This document shows positions 62,257-64,000 of a stretch of DNA of 64,000 nucleotides, piece by piece; position 1 is the stretch's first letter, and the number at the start of each line of letters is the position of its first letter. The notes under the pieces are model-generated. The model was not told the DNA's origin and did not search any database. It saw nothing but the letters and a program-made list of their open reading frames with translations. Location of the stretch: the NCBI RefSeq assembly GCF_015714725.1, contig NZ_WBKM01000118.1, positions 12,501-76,500 of the forward strand. The letters run 5' to 3'. Source of the stretch: Nostoc sp. WHI (GTDB lineage Bacteria > Cyanobacteriota > Cyanobacteriia > Cyanobacteriales > Nostocaceae). The translations under genes and the position numbers were made by a program.

Positions 62257-62492
62257 TCTCCGCGTTGGCAAGCTTCAATTTCTGCTAATATTTCTGCTTC
62301 TGTAATATCTTGTACTCCCGGTAACGACTGTGTTTTATCAAATAAATCTCTCAGCTTTTTACTGATTTCCGCTCTTGGGTTATCCTCAGTTAATATAATT
62401 ATTTCTACTCTCTGTCCTACCTGAAAAGGTAAATCAGATAATATTAATTGACTTGGATCTGTAATGGTGATGTATTTTTTGTAAGCGTTCAT
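62253..62492 (-). CDS. Antitoxin partner of the PIN toxin
   Basis: 79 residues. An N-terminal beta-rich DNA-binding-like segment (KYITITDPSQLILSDLPFQVGQ) resembles the AbrB/Phd-type cyanobacterial antitoxins, and the C-terminus is acidic and helical (LPGVQDITEAEILAEIEAC), suited to toxin binding. It is upstream of and overlapping the toxin, the usual order. Confidence 0.82.
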   Translation of the reverse strand: MNAYKKYITITDPSQLILSDLPFQVGQRVEIIILTEDNPRAEISKKLRDLFDKTQSLPGVQDITEAEILAEIEACQRGE

Positions 62493-62719
62493 AATTCCTC
62501 CCTTAACTTGGTCTTTGTTTACTTGGAATCATTTACCTTTGCGGTAACACTTAACTGGGAATTTATCTTTAGCAAAAATGAGGCATAATCTCACCTCTTC
62601 CTCAGTCTAGCTCTGTATCCACCGCGAAGCAGTCGGATTTTTATTCAGGATGTTTACGCAATCCCCTATCTGATATGTAAAATGGTCAGCGTATCTTGCT
62701 TGATCCAGGCGATCGCTTT

Positions 62720-63616
62720 ATGGCCATTACAAAACGGCGACTACCGACATTTTTACAGTTTGCCAAAACTTCCAATCTTTCCCAAAAACTCATGCTCATT
62801 GGGTTAGCCATCACCCTGTTTTTCATTTTCCTGGCATTCTTCGCTCCCGTATTCCAGGCTTGGGGATGGCTGCAAAATCCCAAAGATTTTCTTTCTAATC
62901 CAATTCACGAGCCACCCTCAGCTAAACATTGGTTTGGTACTAGTCGCCTGGGTTATGATGTCTTTTCCCGGACAATGTTCGGCGCTCAAGCTGCTTTGCA
63001 GGTGGTGATTTTGGCAACAGCGCTGAGTATGATTATCGGTGTGCCTTTGGGGATGTTGAGTGGTTATCTCGGCGGTAAATTGGATAAAGTGTTGCTGTTT
63101 CTTATGGATAGCATCTACACTCTACCGGGGCTACTGCTGTCTGTGACGCTGGCGTTTGTGGTGGGACGTGGGATATTAAATGCAGCGATCGCTATTAGTA
63201 TTGCCTATATTCCCCAATATTATCGCGTTGTTCGCAACCACACTGTCAGCGTGAAAACTGAAGTATTCATCGAAGCTGCTCAAGCAATGGGTGCTTCCAC
63301 TTGGGTTGTGCTTTCTCGATATCTGTTTTTCAACGTCATTCAAAGTGTACCGGTATTATTCACACTCAACGCTGCTGATGCAATTCTAGTATTGGGCGGT
63401 TTGGGTTTTTTGGGGCTAGGACTTCCCGAAGAAGTGCCAGAATGGGGACATGATTTAAAACAAGCCCTAGAAGCTTTACCTACTGGCATTTGGTGGACTA
63501 CGCTTTTCCCTGGTTTAACGATGACATTTATGGTGGTAGGGTTATCACTACTTGGTGAGGGGTTAAATGAATTTGTCAATCCCCGATTGCGGAGAGAAAA
63601 TAGAATCCGAAAGTAG
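62720..63616 (+). CDS. ABC transporter permease, DppC/OppC type
   Basis: About 298 residues from the ATG at 62720 (MAITKRRLPTFLQFAK); an in-frame TTG at 62696 is also possible. Six membrane helices: the first at about 28-50 (LMLIGLAITLFFIFLAFFAPV), and the core includes HWFGTSRLGYDVFSRTMFGAQ, GYLGGKLDKVLLFLMD and the coupling-helix motif EAAQAMGAS. It belongs to the oligopeptide/dipeptide importer family; its other subunits are outside this window. A heptamer repeat follows its stop. Confidence 0.9.
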   Translation: MAITKRRLPTFLQFAKTSNLSQKLMLIGLAITLFFIFLAFFAPVFQAWGWLQNPKDFLSNPIHEPPSAKHWFGTSRLGYDVFSRTMFGAQAALQVVILATALSMIIGVPLGMLSGYLGGKLDKVLLFLMDSIYTLPGLLLSVTLAFVVGRGILNAAIAISIAYIPQYYRVVRNHTVSVKTEVFIEAAQAMGASTWVVLSRYLFFNVIQSVPVLFTLNAADAILVLGGLGFLGLGLPEEVPEWGHDLKQALEALPTGIWWTTLFPGLTMTFMVVGLSLLGEGLNEFVNPRLRRENRIRK

Positions 63617-63621
63617 TCAAT

Positions 63622-63682
63622 GGTCATTAGTCATTAGTCATTAGTCATTAGTTTTGGACAAAGGACAAAGGACAAAGGACAA
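63622..63682. repeat. Two heptamer tandem repeats (TCATTAG and GGACAAA)
   Basis: About four copies of TCATTAG (63628-63650) followed by four copies of GGACAAA (63656-63682), between the permease and the next small gene. Confidence 0.8.
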
Positions 63683-63703
63683 ATAAACAATACAGAGATT
63701 TGT

Positions 63704-63868
63704 ATGAAAGATAATTTAACGTTAATTGCCGCCGCTACTGGCGGATTTATCCTTTCCGTTGCCCTTGCTGGCATCTTAAGAGGTGCCCCTATTACAGCTT
63801 GGCAGGAGCAATCGAGTTTTCGTTCATCCCCGGTAGCGAATGTGCGAATTATTAATAACGACAGATAA
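63704..63868 (+). CDS. Small exported or membrane-anchored protein (54 residues)
   Basis: ATG at 63704 and TAA at 63866 frame a 54-residue product: MKDNLTLIAAATGGFILSVA, a hydrophobic helix (about 6-26), then a short polar tail. No family recognised. A spacing of about 65 bp before the ROK gene suggests a possible shared transcript. Confidence 0.45.
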   Translation: MKDNLTLIAAATGGFILSVALAGILRGAPITAWQEQSSFRSSPVANVRIINNDR

Positions 63869-63934
63869 AAAACATCTTTGTGCAGCTGTGTTTATCTGTG
63901 GTTCGATACAAATAAAGATTTTGGATTGGCCATT

Positions 63935-64000
63935 GTGGATCAAGTAATTGGCATTGATGTGGGGGGAACAGCAATTAAGCTGGGGCGTTTTACAGATGAT
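63935..64000 (+). CDS. ROK family protein (glucokinase/repressor type), 3' partial
   Basis: GTG at 63935 begins VDQVIGIDVGGTAIKLGRF. The motif D-x-G-G-T at residues 8-12 is the phosphate-1 loop of ROK sugar kinases. Only 22 codons are in the window. A cytosolic sugar kinase such as polyphosphate/ATP glucokinase is likely. Confidence 0.7.
   Translation, partial: MDQVIGIDVGGTAIKLGRFTDD

Overview
The window reads as chromosome of a filamentous, heterocyst-forming-type cyanobacterium (Nostocales, Nostoc/Anabaena-like). The evidence is the dense scatter of the HIP1 octamer GCGATCGC, several heptamer short tandem repeats typical of Nostoc genomes, and cyanobacterial gene families (PSRP-3/Ycf65, DUF1818, DUF4327, cyanobacterial-type GshA, an NTRC-type thioredoxin reductase-thioredoxin fusion). 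No species is claimed.

Layout. 1-3.7 kb: small secreted or repeat proteins (DUF6174, DUF3859-like, pentapeptide repeats) and an HNH endonuclease. 4.1-8.8 kb, minus strand: the translation block rplS, tRNA-Trp, secE, nusG, rplK, rplA, rplJ, rplL. Its L10 carries a roughly 100-residue tail made of a 30-bp tandem repeat. 8.9-18.6 kb: a GT2 glycosyltransferase, a large secreted LTD/nuclease/RTX protein, an SLH protein, a VOC protein, an MBL hydrolase, a coiled-coil protein and an HDAC-family deacetylase.

18.8-28.2 kb is an accessory region. An IF2_N-tagged giant SF1 helicase and a phospholipase-D-like protein belong to one overlapping two-gene module. The module has been duplicated and then broken: the first copy keeps the helicase plus only the first codons of the PLD gene, and the second keeps the PLD gene plus a shredded helicase 3' end. 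About 2.9 kb lies between them, holding ISAs1-derived debris, GAF-domain scraps and a glutamine-amidotransferase-like gene. This is my best candidate for a poorly described, possibly defence-related system.

28.4-33.5 kb: gshA, trmL and a LysM/M23 peptidase behind a long structured leader. 33.7-35.4 kb: a tRNA-Met whose 3' 54 bp is perfectly repeated 1.6 kb downstream, the pattern left by an integrative element. 35.4-48.8 kb: a HAD hydrolase, twin DUF29 genes, PSRP-3, a kinase-WD40 protein, tRNA-Pro, DUF1818, rpoZ, a poly-gamma-glutamate-hydrolase-like gene, an aminotransferase and a PP2C phosphatase/FHA-kinase pair. 49.7-58.6 kb: a glycosylation cluster (a four-domain methyltransferase/glycosyltransferase giant and two SPINDLY/OGT-type GT41 enzymes) beside a type IV pilin, suggesting pilus-linked or motility-linked glycosylation. 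58.8-64 kb: Uma2 and Rpn nuclease-like genes, NTRC, a PIN toxin-antitoxin pair, an ABC permease and the start of a ROK-family gene.
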